From Opitutaceae bacterium (GTDB taxonomy: Bacteria > Verrucomicrobiota > Verrucomicrobiia > Opitutales > Opitutaceae): a stretch of 7,908 bases of DNA. The stretch lies in contig JAIRTK010000300.1 in assembly GCA_031254955.1 (NCBI GenBank), forward strand, positions 1-7,908, in the 5' to 3' direction. A program made the translations under genes and the position numbers. Shown piece by piece: positions 1-6,453 of this stretch (the stretch's first letter is position 1; the number at the start of each line of letters is the position of its first letter). The notes below the pieces were generated by a model. It was not told the DNA's origin and did no database searches. It was given only the letters and a program-made list of their open reading frames with translations.

Positions 1-293
1 CAAAAGAGTGATTTTCATTGGGAATGGGTATTACTCAGCGCCGGTAGGGAGGCCTCTCCGAGGCCTCCGCAACCACGCTCCGATTTACCCTGATATTACA
101 ACTACCCAGTTCCGTCCGGCGGAGGCCTCGGAGAGGCCTCCCTACCGGTTCCGGTTGTTTTTCAAAATGTCCGATGGGTTTCAGTCATCGAAAACAGCGG
201 CGAACCGTGGCTGGACTTGTTCGGAGAACCCGGTTTTGGCCGCGTCCGATATTATGCGGTGGCGGCGGCGCGGCGGGCGGGCGTTTCGCAGCG
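1..293. other. Intergenic region downstream of the GH2 gene
   Basis: No convincing gene is seen here. The region follows the 3' end of the minus-strand GH2 gene. It holds a long perfect inverted repeat (41-148). Next to it, at 153-200, is a segment that partly matches the 3' end of the EEP gene (6693-6720). Open frames crossing it have no family resemblance and pass straight through the inverted repeat. No T-tract terminator follows the GH2 stop; the inverted repeat about 145 bp further on is the only strong structure that could stop transcription. Confidence 0.6.
41..148. repeat. Perfect 30-bp inverted repeat with 48-bp spacer
   Basis: Bases 41-70 (starting CCGGTAGGGAGGCC) are the exact reverse complement of 119-148 (ending CCTCCCTACCGG). 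The spacer is 48 bp and AT-richer. Each arm also contains an internal near-palindrome built from GAGGCCTC / CTCCGAGG. On the plus strand the right arm is followed within a few bases by TTGTTTTT, so a plus-strand transcript could form a terminator-like hairpin there. The arrangement resembles a REP/BIME pair or a small MITE-like unit. Whether it is mobile or only a structural repeat cannot be decided from one copy. Confidence 0.85.
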
Positions 294-3200
294 TCAGAAT
301 TGCAGCTCCACCCCGCCTTCACAGGGGGCGGGGGGAAGGTTTTTGACGAGGTTGCCCCAAGCGATGACGGGGTAGTCCCAGCGGTTGTTGACGAACAATT
401 CCAGGCCGCCTTCCGCCGTTTTGTTCAGGCGGCAGGCGACGGCGGCGTCCGGCGAGCGCGCGGTGATGGCGCCGCCGGCGGCGGTGGCTAGCGTGTAGGC
501 GAGGATGTTTTGCTTCATGCCCTTGGCCTGCCGGGTGAGCGGGCGCGCGAGGCCGCGCGGGCCGCCTTCGTCGCCCCAGTAAAAATACTCGCGCGTGTCG
601 CGGTGCCACGGCTGGCCGGCGGACGGGGGCTGGCCGTAGCCGGGCTGGCGGTCCGCATACAGGTCGATGTCGCCGGTGTTGCCGGCGAAGGCGTCGGCGG
701 GGTAGAAACTCCAGTGGCCCTTGCGCCGCCATTGCAGGCGGGCGAAGGTGTCGGGCAGGGCGAAGGCAAGGCCGGCCTCGCGCAGTTTTTTCGGCGTTTG
801 CAAGTCCGCCGAGTAGCGAATCGCGAGCCGCCCGTCCGCCGTCACCGTGTAGGTGAGCGCGCCGGCGGCGCCGGAGAAACTGCCGGCGGCGGTGACGATG
901 ATTTTCGCGCCGTCGCGGCGGTGCGAGAAGGCGGACGGGCGCCAGGCGTCGCGGCGCGGCAGCGCGTCTTGCGGATTGGGCTTGAGGGGCGCGCCGTAAC
1001 CGGCCTCGGAGCCGACGAGGAGGTGCAGCCAGGGGCCGCCGGCGAGGACGGTTTCGCCGCGCGATTTGGCGTGCGCGATGAGTCCGGTGGCTTTGTCGAA
1101 GGCAATTTCAAAGCCGGGCGCGGAGACGATGAGCTGCGCGGCGGTTTCGTCCACGGTTGGCGGCGGCGTGGCGGGCGCGGGCGGCGTGGCGGGTGCCGCC
1201 GGCGTGGCGGGTGCCGCGGGCGGCGCGACGAGGGTGATTTGCTCAACGTCAATCTCCGCGCCGTCCGCCGCGAGGAAGCGCAGGAGCAGCGTGTCGCCGG
1301 CGCGCCAGCCCCGCGCGGGGATTTCGAGCGCGCCCGACGCGCGCGGCGCGAGCGGCGGCAGCGTCAGCGGCACCGTTTTCCCGGCGATTTCGACGGTGGC
1401 GCGCAACTCGTCGAGGCGGGTGTGGTCGAAGCGGTTTTTCACGGTCAGCCGCAGCGGGGCGCCGGGCGCGAAGTCCGTCATGGCGGTCGGGCGCACGCGC
1501 ACGGGCGAGTAGGCTTTTTTCGTGCCCCAGAACTCGGGTTTTTTGCGCCGCCACGCGTCCACGACGCCCCACTCGCCGTAGCCGACGCAGGCGGCGTCGC
1601 GGAAGGCGTCCTCGCGGCGGGGTTTGATGCGCCGCCAGTGCGCGGCGCCTTTTTTCGGAGGCGGCAGGTGGAACACTTCGTCGGCAAACGCCCAGATCGC
1701 GCCGCCGAGGCCGGTCGGGGCGGCGTGGCAGTTTGCCCACATTTGGTCGAGCGAGGCGTCCCAGAAGTCGCGGATGCCGGGGTCGTCGCGCAGCACCTCG
1801 TAGGTGTAGCACGGCACGTGCGCCCATTCGTCGCCGAGCACGGGCTGGACGGGGTCGGGACCTTGGAACGCGCGGACCTTGAACGGCCCCGCGCCTTGGG
1901 TCTTGTCGCCGCCGACGCCTGGGTAGTGGATGCTGGCGATGTCGTAGGGGCGCGGGCCGTCGCCCCGCCACGTGCCGGGATAGCTGAAAATGACGGGGCG
2001 CGTGGAGTCGTTTTTCCGCAGCCATTCGTGGCAGAGCGCGAAGTTGCCGCCCCAATAACTTTCGTTGCCGAGCGACCAGATGACGACCGAGGCGCGCGAG
2101 CGGAACAGCCGCGTCATCTCGCGCAGCGGGTCGAGGTAGAGCCGCGCGAATTCCGGGGCGTGCTGCGTGAGGGTGAGAAACGGGGGGCGGTCGTTTTTGT
2201 CGTGGTGAAAGCAAATCGAGTTTTCGCACTCGACGTAGATGCCGAGGCGGTCGCACTCCTCGACGAATTTTTCCGACGGCGGGTAGTGCGAGGTGCGGAC
2301 GAAATTCATGTTGGCTTCCTTGAAGAGGCGCGCGTCGAGCGCGTCGAGTTCCGCCGTGGTCGAGCGGCCTCGCGCCGGGTGCAGGTCGTGCCGGTTGGCG
2401 CCGCGCAGTTTGACCGGGACGCCGTTCACGAGCAGGCGCCCGGCGTCAACGCGCACTTCGCGGAAGCCGATTTTGCGCGTGAAGCGGCAGGCGGGTTTCC
2501 CGGCGTTGTATAAAACGGTTTCCAATGTGTACAAGCGCGGGTGCTCGGCGTCCCACAGCAGCGGCGCGCGGACGGCGAGCGAAGGCGGTTTCGCGGCGGC
2601 GGGGTGGAGCGGCGCGCGGCAGTGCGCGACCGGCGCGGCGGCGGCGGCGCTGGCCGCCTCCGGCGCGAAGAGTTTGCATTCAATTTCCCCGGCGGCGGCG
2701 GCGGCGGAAAAATTTATATCAAGCGCGGCTTCGCCGAAATTGTTTTGCAACTTGGTTTCCGTCCAAAAATCAAACACGTGCGCCGGCGGCAGCGCGAAGA
2801 GCGACACGTCGCGCAAGATGCCGCCGATGGGATGGTGCGCGTAGCCGGAGCCGAAGGAGGTGTCGTCGGTGCGGTCGGTGATTTCCAGCGTGATTTCGTT
2901 GTCCGCGCCGGCGCGCGCGACGCGCGTGATGTCGGTTTCCCAGCGCGTGAAGCCGCCGCTGTGCTCGCGGACGGGCGTGCCGTTGATGCTCAACTTCGCG
3001 TGGCTATACGCGCCATCGAAGCGCAGGATGATGGTTTTGCCGGCGAAATCGGCGGGGATGGCGACCCGCGTCTTATACACATACGGGCGGTCGAACTCGA
3101 TGGCGTAGCCTTGCATGGCGGCCTCGCCGGGCACGCGAATAGGCGACCACTCGCCGCCCGGCTCGAACTGGAAGCGCCATTCGCCGTTGAGCGAGAGGAA

Positions 3201-3431
3201 CGGAGTCCGCACGCCCTCCACCCAGTCCGGCGCGATGTAGGCGCGCCCGATGTCGGCGGCGAACAGGCTTTCGGCGGCGGCTTGGCCGCGCGAGGCGGCG
3301 GACACGTTGCGGGCGGGGGCGTTTTCCTCGGCTGCCGGCGCGGGCGCGGCGGCGGCAAGGGCAAGGGCGAGGGCCAAGGCGAGGTGGGTGGCGGGCAGTG
3401 TGTGTTTTGCGGAGAGCAACTTGGTTTTCAT
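294..3431 (-). CDS. Secreted glycoside hydrolase family 2, beta-galactosidase-like
   Basis: The protein has 1045 residues starting at the ATG at 3431, about the size of LacZ. I chose this start because it opens directly on a signal peptide (MKTK..., Leu-Ala repeat core, APA-like cleavage site near residue 34). The frame is open further upstream, but there it only covers intergenic sequence. Domains in order: sugar-binding jelly roll (about 70-215), Ig-like domain (216-322), TIM barrel (323-600), second Ig-like domain (640-735), an Ala/Pro/Thr linker (736-760), and a C-terminal domain resembling LacZ domain 5 (765-1045). GH2 signatures are GANRHDLHP, SHYP (381-384) and IWSLGNES, giving E457 as acid/base; E535 in GDEWAH is the likely nucleophile. 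The expected role is exo-hydrolysis of a beta-linked sugar in the periplasm or outside the cell. The exact substrate (galactoside, glucuronide or other) cannot be read from sequence. No clear Shine-Dalgarno is seen. It lies 97 bp downstream of the URO-D gene. Confidence 0.9.
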   Translation of the reverse strand: MKTKLLSAKHTLPATHLALALALALAAAAPAPAAEENAPARNVSAASRGQAAAESLFAADIGRAYIAPDWVEGVRTPFLSLNGEWRFQFEPGGEWSPIRVPGEAAMQGYAIEFDRPYVYKTRVAIPADFAGKTIILRFDGAYSHAKLSINGTPVREHSGGFTRWETDITRVARAGADNEITLEITDRTDDTSFGSGYAHHPIGGILRDVSLFALPPAHVFDFWTETKLQNNFGEAALDINFSAAAAAGEIECKLFAPEAASAAAAAPVAHCRAPLHPAAAKPPSLAVRAPLLWDAEHPRLYTLETVLYNAGKPACRFTRKIGFREVRVDAGRLLVNGVPVKLRGANRHDLHPARGRSTTAELDALDARLFKEANMNFVRTSHYPPSEKFVEECDRLGIYVECENSICFHHDKNDRPPFLTLTQHAPEFARLYLDPLREMTRLFRSRASVVIWSLGNESYWGGNFALCHEWLRKNDSTRPVIFSYPGTWRGDGPRPYDIASIHYPGVGGDKTQGAGPFKVRAFQGPDPVQPVLGDEWAHVPCYTYEVLRDDPGIRDFWDASLDQMWANCHAAPTGLGGAIWAFADEVFHLPPPKKGAAHWRRIKPRREDAFRDAACVGYGEWGVVDAWRRKKPEFWGTKKAYSPVRVRPTAMTDFAPGAPLRLTVKNRFDHTRLDELRATVEIAGKTVPLTLPPLAPRASGALEIPARGWRAGDTLLLRFLAADGAEIDVEQITLVAPPAAPATPAAPATPPAPATPPPTVDETAAQLIVSAPGFEIAFDKATGLIAHAKSRGETVLAGGPWLHLLVGSEAGYGAPLKPNPQDALPRRDAWRPSAFSHRRDGAKIIVTAAGSFSGAAGALTYTVTADGRLAIRYSADLQTPKKLREAGLAFALPDTFARLQWRRKGHWSFYPADAFAGNTGDIDLYADRQPGYGQPPSAGQPWHRDTREYFYWGDEGGPRGLARPLTRQAKGMKQNILAYTLATAAGGAITARSPDAAVACRLNKTAEGGLELFVNNRWDYPVIAWGNLVKNLPPAPCEGGVELQF
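1165..1218 (-). repeat. Three 18-bp tandem units encoding the GH2 linker
   Basis: Three consecutive 18-bp units (1165-1182, 1183-1200, 1201-1218) share GGCGTGGCGGG at their start and differ only near the end. On the minus strand they encode the six-residue Ala/Pro/Thr repeats of the flexible linker between the second Ig-like domain and the LacZ domain-5-like region. The whole-codon unit length means copy-number changes keep the frame and only alter linker length. Confidence 0.8.
3354..3383 (-). repeat. Hexanucleotide repeat in the GH2 signal peptide
   Basis: Five near-identical hexamers (GGCAAG, GGCAAG, GGCGAG, GGCCAA, GGCGAG on the plus strand) encode a (Leu-Ala)5 stretch in the hydrophobic core of the signal peptide. 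The unit is two codons long, so slippage would lengthen or shorten the core without a frameshift. Confidence 0.75.
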
Positions 3432-3481
3432 GGGGTGCGAGGCCGGTGTTTTTGGAGGCGGAAAAAGAGGAGGGATGTTGC

Positions 3482-3508
3482 AAAAAATGATGCCGCTGGC
3501 GGCGTCAT
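3482..3508 (-). terminator. Hairpin plus T-run after the URO-D gene
   Basis: On the minus strand a 9-bp stem (ATGACGCCG / CGGCATCAT, one C-A mismatch) with loop CCAG runs directly into six T residues. This is the layout of a Rho-independent terminator, about 20 bp past the URO-D stop. It sits in the 97-bp gap before the GH2 start. It could therefore end the URO-D transcript or partly limit read-through into GH2. Confidence 0.55.
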
Positions 3509-3528
3509 GCGGCGGCGGCGACAGTGGG

Positions 3529-4797
3529 TCAGAGGCGTTCGTCGCGGATGGCGGCGGTGAGCGCGGCGATGTTTTCCCAAGGCACGTCGGGTTCGAGGAC
3601 GTGCGTCGGCGCGACGATGACGCCGGCACCGGCGCGGGCGAGGCGCGCGCACTCGGCGAGGGCCGCGCGCACGTCGGCGGGCGTGCCGAAGGGCATCGTG
3701 GTTTGCGTGCCAATCATGCCCCAGAAGGCGAGGTGGTGCCGGTGGGCGTCGATGGTCTCGGTGACGGGCATGCACTCGGGTTGCATCGGGTTGAGGATGT
3801 CCACGCCGATTTCGACGAGGTCGTCAATGGCGGGACGGATGTCGCCGTCGGAATGGTAGCGCACCCAGAGCGGGGCGCGCTGGTGCGCGCGGAGGGTGTC
3901 GATCACGCGCTTGAGGCGGGGCTTGAGGTGCTCGCGCCAGAAGGGCAGCGACATCATCATGCCGCGCTGCGTGCCGATGTCGTCGCCGAGGCCGACGACA
4001 TCCACGCCCGCCAACGCCACCAGTTTGGCGCGGCGCGCGGAGTAGTCGGTGAACCAGTCGAGGAGCCACGCGCCGATTTCGTTGCCCTCGATCAAGTCCG
4101 CAAACAACACGTCCATGCCGCGCCGATACCAGGCGGCTTCGAAGACGGTCATTTCCATGTGGCAGACGGCGACCTTGCCGGCGGCGTGGATGGCGGCGAC
4201 TTCCTCCGCGAGCGCGCCGGCGTCGAGGGTGGCGTCGAGGTCCGGCCACGGGAACGCGCGCAGTTCGTCGAGCGATGTGACGCCGGCGAGCGGGTAAAAT
4301 TTTTCGCGCAAATGATACGCGCCGCCGGGCGGTGTTTGCGCGGGCGCGATGAGCACCTCGCCGATGGGGTGGATTTCGGCGCCGGGCGGCAGCGCGATGT
4401 GGCGCGCGGCGAAGGCGTCGCGCCAGCGCGCGGTGTCGTCGGCGAGGCGCGGGCCGCAGTAGCGAAAGTCGAGGTCGAAGGCGAGCTCCGGGTCGCGCGA
4501 GCCGAGGCGCGCGGCGGTGAGGTCGGCGACGGGCGGGGTGACGGTGATGTCGAGCGGGAGCCATTGCGGGGCGGAGGCGGAGGAGACGGCGGGGGTGGCG
4601 GCGGGGGCGTTGGCGGCGATGCTGTTGGCGGGGGTGCTGTTGTTGTTGGTGGCGCTGGCGGTGGGGGTGGCACTGGCGGCGTGAACGCCGCTGCTGGAAC
4701 TGGATGAAACGGCGGCGGCGAGGGTGGCGGCGGTGTTGCCGTGGCCGTCGAGGCCGGCGCGGTTCATCATGGCGCGGAAGTTTTCGAGGGAGGTCAT
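3529..4797 (-). CDS. Uroporphyrinogen decarboxylase (URO-D) superfamily protein
   Basis: The protein has 422 residues from the ATG at 4797. I chose this start because MTSLENFRAMMNR matches the usual N-terminus of the family; in-frame ATGs at 4851 and 4911 are possible but would add an unusual leader. Family marks are WVRYHSDGD (about 312-319), LNPMQPE (335-341), GTQTTMPFGTP (363-373) and a C-terminal VIVAPTHVLEPDVPWENI. This belongs to the wide URO-D/corrinoid methyltransferase superfamily (COG0407-like), not to true HemE, since it sits beside a glycosidase rather than haem genes. The zinc-type HxC motif of MtaA-like methyltransferases appears here as HSD (H315, D317), so a methyltransferase role is uncertain. 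Residues about 22-76 are a low-complexity Ala/Ser/Asn/Thr insertion. No signal peptide is seen, so it is probably cytoplasmic. Its reaction is unknown. Confidence 0.85.
   Translation of the reverse strand: MTSLENFRAMMNRAGLDGHGNTAATLAAAVSSSSSSGVHAASATPTASATNNNSTPANSIAANAPAATPAVSSASAPQWLPLDITVTPPVADLTAARLGSRDPELAFDLDFRYCGPRLADDTARWRDAFAARHIALPPGAEIHPIGEVLIAPAQTPPGGAYHLREKFYPLAGVTSLDELRAFPWPDLDATLDAGALAEEVAAIHAAGKVAVCHMEMTVFEAAWYRRGMDVLFADLIEGNEIGAWLLDWFTDYSARRAKLVALAGVDVVGLGDDIGTQRGMMMSLPFWREHLKPRLKRVIDTLRAHQRAPLWVRYHSDGDIRPAIDDLVEIGVDILNPMQPECMPVTETIDAHRHHLAFWGMIGTQTTMPFGTPADVRAALAECARLARAGAGVIVAPTHVLEPDVPWENIAALTAAIRDERL
4570..4734 (-). repeat. Low-complexity insertion inside the URO-D gene
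   Basis: This stretch encodes about 55 residues of almost only Ala, Ser, Thr, Asn and Pro, including a run of six Ser and a run of three Asn. It separates the N-terminal helix from the first barrel strand (PQWLPLDITV), where family members normally have a short link. The plus strand shows GGC/GTT-type triplet repeats, suggesting expansion by slippage. It is probably disordered. Confidence 0.7.
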
Positions 4798-4921
4798 GGT
4801 TGCGCGTTGCTTGAGAAACGAGGGTGGCGAGGCGGAAGCGAGAGCGCTCATTAAAGCATGCGGAACGTTTTTTTGAATGGATGGATTGGCAGAATTTGTG
4901 TTTTCTGGCACATCGAGCCTT
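4798..4921. promoter_or_regulatory. Divergent control region between the URO-D and AraC genes
   Basis: The two genes point away from each other, so both promoters should lie here. Visible elements are the palindromes GAGCGCTC (4842-4849), GCATGC (4856-4861) and AACGTT (4864-4869), and a direct repeat TGGCA at 4887-4891 and 4906-4910. The TGGCA copies start 19 bp apart, roughly two helical turns, the usual layout of AraC-family half-sites. They overlap the first codons of the AraC frame if it starts at 4877, but lie upstream if it starts at the GTG at 4922. No convincing -35/-10 pair stands out. Confidence 0.45.
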
Positions 4922-5773
4922 GTGAAAACCCGCCATTCATTCCCTCTTCCCGCCCGGTGGTCGCGTCCGGGCTACGTGGCTATTTCCGGAGCGATGCACA
5001 AGACGGGCATCCGCACGCCGCGCACCTTCGACTATTTCGGCATGGTGCTCGTCACGTCGGGCCGGGGCTGGTTTGAGGACGCGCGCACGCCGCGCATGGA
5101 GGTCGGGGCGGGCGATGTGTTTTTCCTGTTTCCGGGCGTGCGGCACAGTTACGGGCCGCATCCCGGCGGCTGCTGGGACGAAATCTTCCTTGTGTTTTCC
5201 GGCGACATTCCGCGCGCCTGGCAGCGGGCGGGCTGGCTGCCAGAGCGCCCGCCCGTGGTTTCGCTCGGCGACGCCGCGCCGTGGGCGCGGAAAATGGAGG
5301 CCGTGCTCGGCCCGCGCGTCCCGTGGGACGCCGCCTCCTGCTGCGAGGAAATCAGCCGCCTGCAAACATTGTTGTCCGGGCTGCTCGCCTTTCGCGGGGC
5401 GGGCCGGCGGCGGCGCGACACCGGGCGGCGCTGGGCGGAGGAGGTGGGCGGGCTACTGGAAAAGCAACTCGACCGCGCGCCCGACCTCGACACGCTGGCG
5501 GCGCGGATGGGCATGGGCTACGAGGCGTTTCGCAAGCGCTTCGCCCGTGTCTTCGGCGCGCCGCCCGCGAGGCACTTGATCCGCCTGCGCATCAACCGTT
5601 GCTGCGACCTGCTCGCGCACCCCGCGGCCTCGAACCGCGGGGTGGCGGAGGCGACGGGGTTTTGCGACGAGTATTATTTCAGCCGTTGTTTCAAGCGGGT
5701 GGTCGGGATGACGCCGAGCGAGTTTCGCCGGCAAATCTGGCGGCCCGGACGGGAGACGGGCGGCACGGAGTGA
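4877..5773 (+). CDS. AraC family transcriptional regulator
   Basis: The protein has 298 residues from the ATG at 4877. An in-frame GTG at 4922 (giving a start MKTRHSF...) is a serious alternative because it leaves room for promoter elements; neither has a good Shine-Dalgarno. The N-terminal half is a cupin-like sensing domain: GAGDVFFLFPGVRHSYGP (78-95) followed by the WDEIFLVFSG strand. The C-terminal half (about 190-286) carries the two AraC helix-turn-helix units: LDTLAARMGMGYEAFRKRFA, then VAEATGFCDEYYFSRCFKRV ending in GMTPSEFRR, the classic signature. It should bind DNA and respond to a small ligand, plausibly a sugar. It is divergent from the URO-D/GH2 genes, so they are its most likely targets; this is inferred from position. 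Confidence 0.9.
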   Translation: MDGLAEFVFSGTSSLVKTRHSFPLPARWSRPGYVAISGAMHKTGIRTPRTFDYFGMVLVTSGRGWFEDARTPRMEVGAGDVFFLFPGVRHSYGPHPGGCWDEIFLVFSGDIPRAWQRAGWLPERPPVVSLGDAAPWARKMEAVLGPRVPWDAASCCEEISRLQTLLSGLLAFRGAGRRRRDTGRRWAEEVGGLLEKQLDRAPDLDTLAARMGMGYEAFRKRFARVFGAPPARHLIRLRINRCCDLLAHPAASNRGVAEATGFCDEYYFSRCFKRVVGMTPSEFRRQIWRPGRETGGTE

Positions 5774-5777
5774 GAAT

Positions 5778-5799
5778 GCCGCCGGACGGTCACGGCGGC
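5778..5799 (+). terminator. Hairpin just after the AraC stop, no T-run
   Basis: GCCGCCG (5778-5784) pairs with CGGCGGC (5793-5799) around an 8-base loop, beginning four bases after the AraC stop codon. The stem is strong, but no T-run follows. It may be a weak or Rho-assisted terminator, or an mRNA 3' stabiliser. Confidence 0.35.
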
Positions 5800-5817
5800 G
5801 TCCGTATCACCTGGAAC

Positions 5818-5880
5818 GCCGGCATCCTGCCGGCAGACGACGCGCAGCGTCACCAAGCCCGCGGGCGGGACGCCCGTGCC
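5818..5880. repeat. Hairpin repeat unit (copy 1)
   Basis: Two hairpins sit close together: GCCGGCA-TCC-TGCCGGC (5818-5834) and CGGGCG-GGA-CGCCCG (5862-5876). The second lies in an 18-base core, GGGCGGGACGCCCGTGCC (5863-5880), that recurs with one change at 6171-6188. Confidence 0.7.
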
Positions 5881-5903
5881 TTCGTAGCATGGGGAGGTAA
5901 CAG

Positions 5904-5947
5904 GAAGTGATGTCAGGACTGGGAGAGAGTCACTCGAAGTGATGTCA
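5904..5947. repeat. 12-bp direct repeat
   Basis: GAAGTGATGTCA occurs exactly at 5904-5915 and at 5936-5947, 32 bp apart start to start. The function is unknown; it may be a remnant of a duplication. Confidence 0.75.
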
Positions 5948-6120
5948 CCGCCCGGAATCTTTCCTCTTTCCTCTTTATCTTTCTTCTTTCTCCCCGCTCG
6001 CGCCTGACGAAAGAGTTCCGAGCGAAGCGAGAAGCATGACAGCCGCCACGGCTTTTTTCGGCAACCGGCAGCGGTCTCGGCGAGGCCGCCCTGCCCTGAA
6101 GACGAAATTTTGTTGGGAAA

Positions 6121-6199
6121 GGGTATGATACCCGCGGCATGGCTGTTCCGGCTATGATGGGAAACGTCACGGGCGGGATGCCCGTGCCACGGGGGTGGC
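6121..6199. repeat. Hairpin repeat unit (copy 2)
   Basis: Three small hairpins occur in a row: GGGTA-TGA-TACCC (6121-6133), CACGGGC-GGGAT-GCCCGTG (6168-6186) and GCCAC-GGGG-GTGGC (6186-6199). The middle one contains GGGCGGGATGCCCGTGCC, a 17/18 match to the core at 5863-5880. Confidence 0.7.
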
Positions 6200-6239
6200 G
6201 GGTGGATGCCGCTTCCACTTTTGCGAGTGGCGGCTGGGT

Positions 6240-6430
6240 TTATCGCGCGGCGGGCCAGTGGCGGTCGGTGTAGTCCATGCAGTAGCTCCAGTCGGCGGCG
6301 GTGAGGTCGTGCTTGCCGGGGCGGAGGTGGCAGGCGAGGGCGCCGTCGTGGCGCGGGCGTTGACGGCGGGTTGGTATTCGCCGGCGGCGGCGGGGTCGGC
6401 CCAGGCGGCGGCGGAAACAGAAAGGGGGCC
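6240..6430 (-). pseudogene. Decayed 3' fragment of an unidentified gene
   Basis: On the minus strand the last frame reads HDGALACHLRPGKHDLTAAD then WSYCMDYTDRHWPAAR and a TAA stop at 6240-6242. Almost every codon ends in G or C, as in the real genes here. Just upstream, a second frame reads ADPAAAGEYQPAVNARA with the same codon pattern. The two join cleanly if one base is restored near 6350. This looks like the C-terminal 50-60 residues of a lost gene with a frameshift, its 5' part replaced by repeats. I do not recognise the family. Confidence 0.4.
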
Positions 6431-6453
6431 GCTGACGGCACTGGCTTGGCTGA

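Larger units (their letters stand above)
5774..6237. other. Gene-free stretch with hairpin repeats
   Basis: No supported gene is found between the AraC stop and the decayed fragment at 6240. The stretch holds GC-rich hairpins at 5778-5799, 5818-5834, 5862-5876, 6071-6089, 6121-6133, 6168-6186 and 6186-6199, a 12-bp direct repeat (5904-5915 and 5936-5947) and a pyrimidine tract (5958-5995). Open frames here translate into strings such as GRDARAF and WHGHPARD. From memory, I recognise these as typical false proteins from intergenic repeats in Verrucomicrobia and Planctomycetes. Confidence 0.6.

Noticed and set aside
510..2513. Long plus-strand open frame (667 codons) opposite GH2
   Set aside because: It is antisense to a gene with clear GH2 motifs, has an Arg/Gly/Ala-rich composition with no family features, and is typical of shadow frames in high-GC DNA.
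3432..3713. Upstream extension of the GH2 frame
   Set aside because: It would place 94 Pro/Ser/Arg-rich residues before an obvious signal peptide and would overlap the terminator and the URO-D 3' end.
3250..4707. Long plus-strand open frame opposite the URO-D and GH2 genes
   Set aside because: It spans two real genes and their gap on the other strand, and its sequence is low-complexity Gly/Val/Ala/Arg with no recognisable domain.
3824..4936. Minus-strand 370-codon frame overlapping URO-D
   Set aside because: It is an Arg/His/Pro-rich out-of-frame translation of the same DNA; the URO-D frame carries all family motifs.
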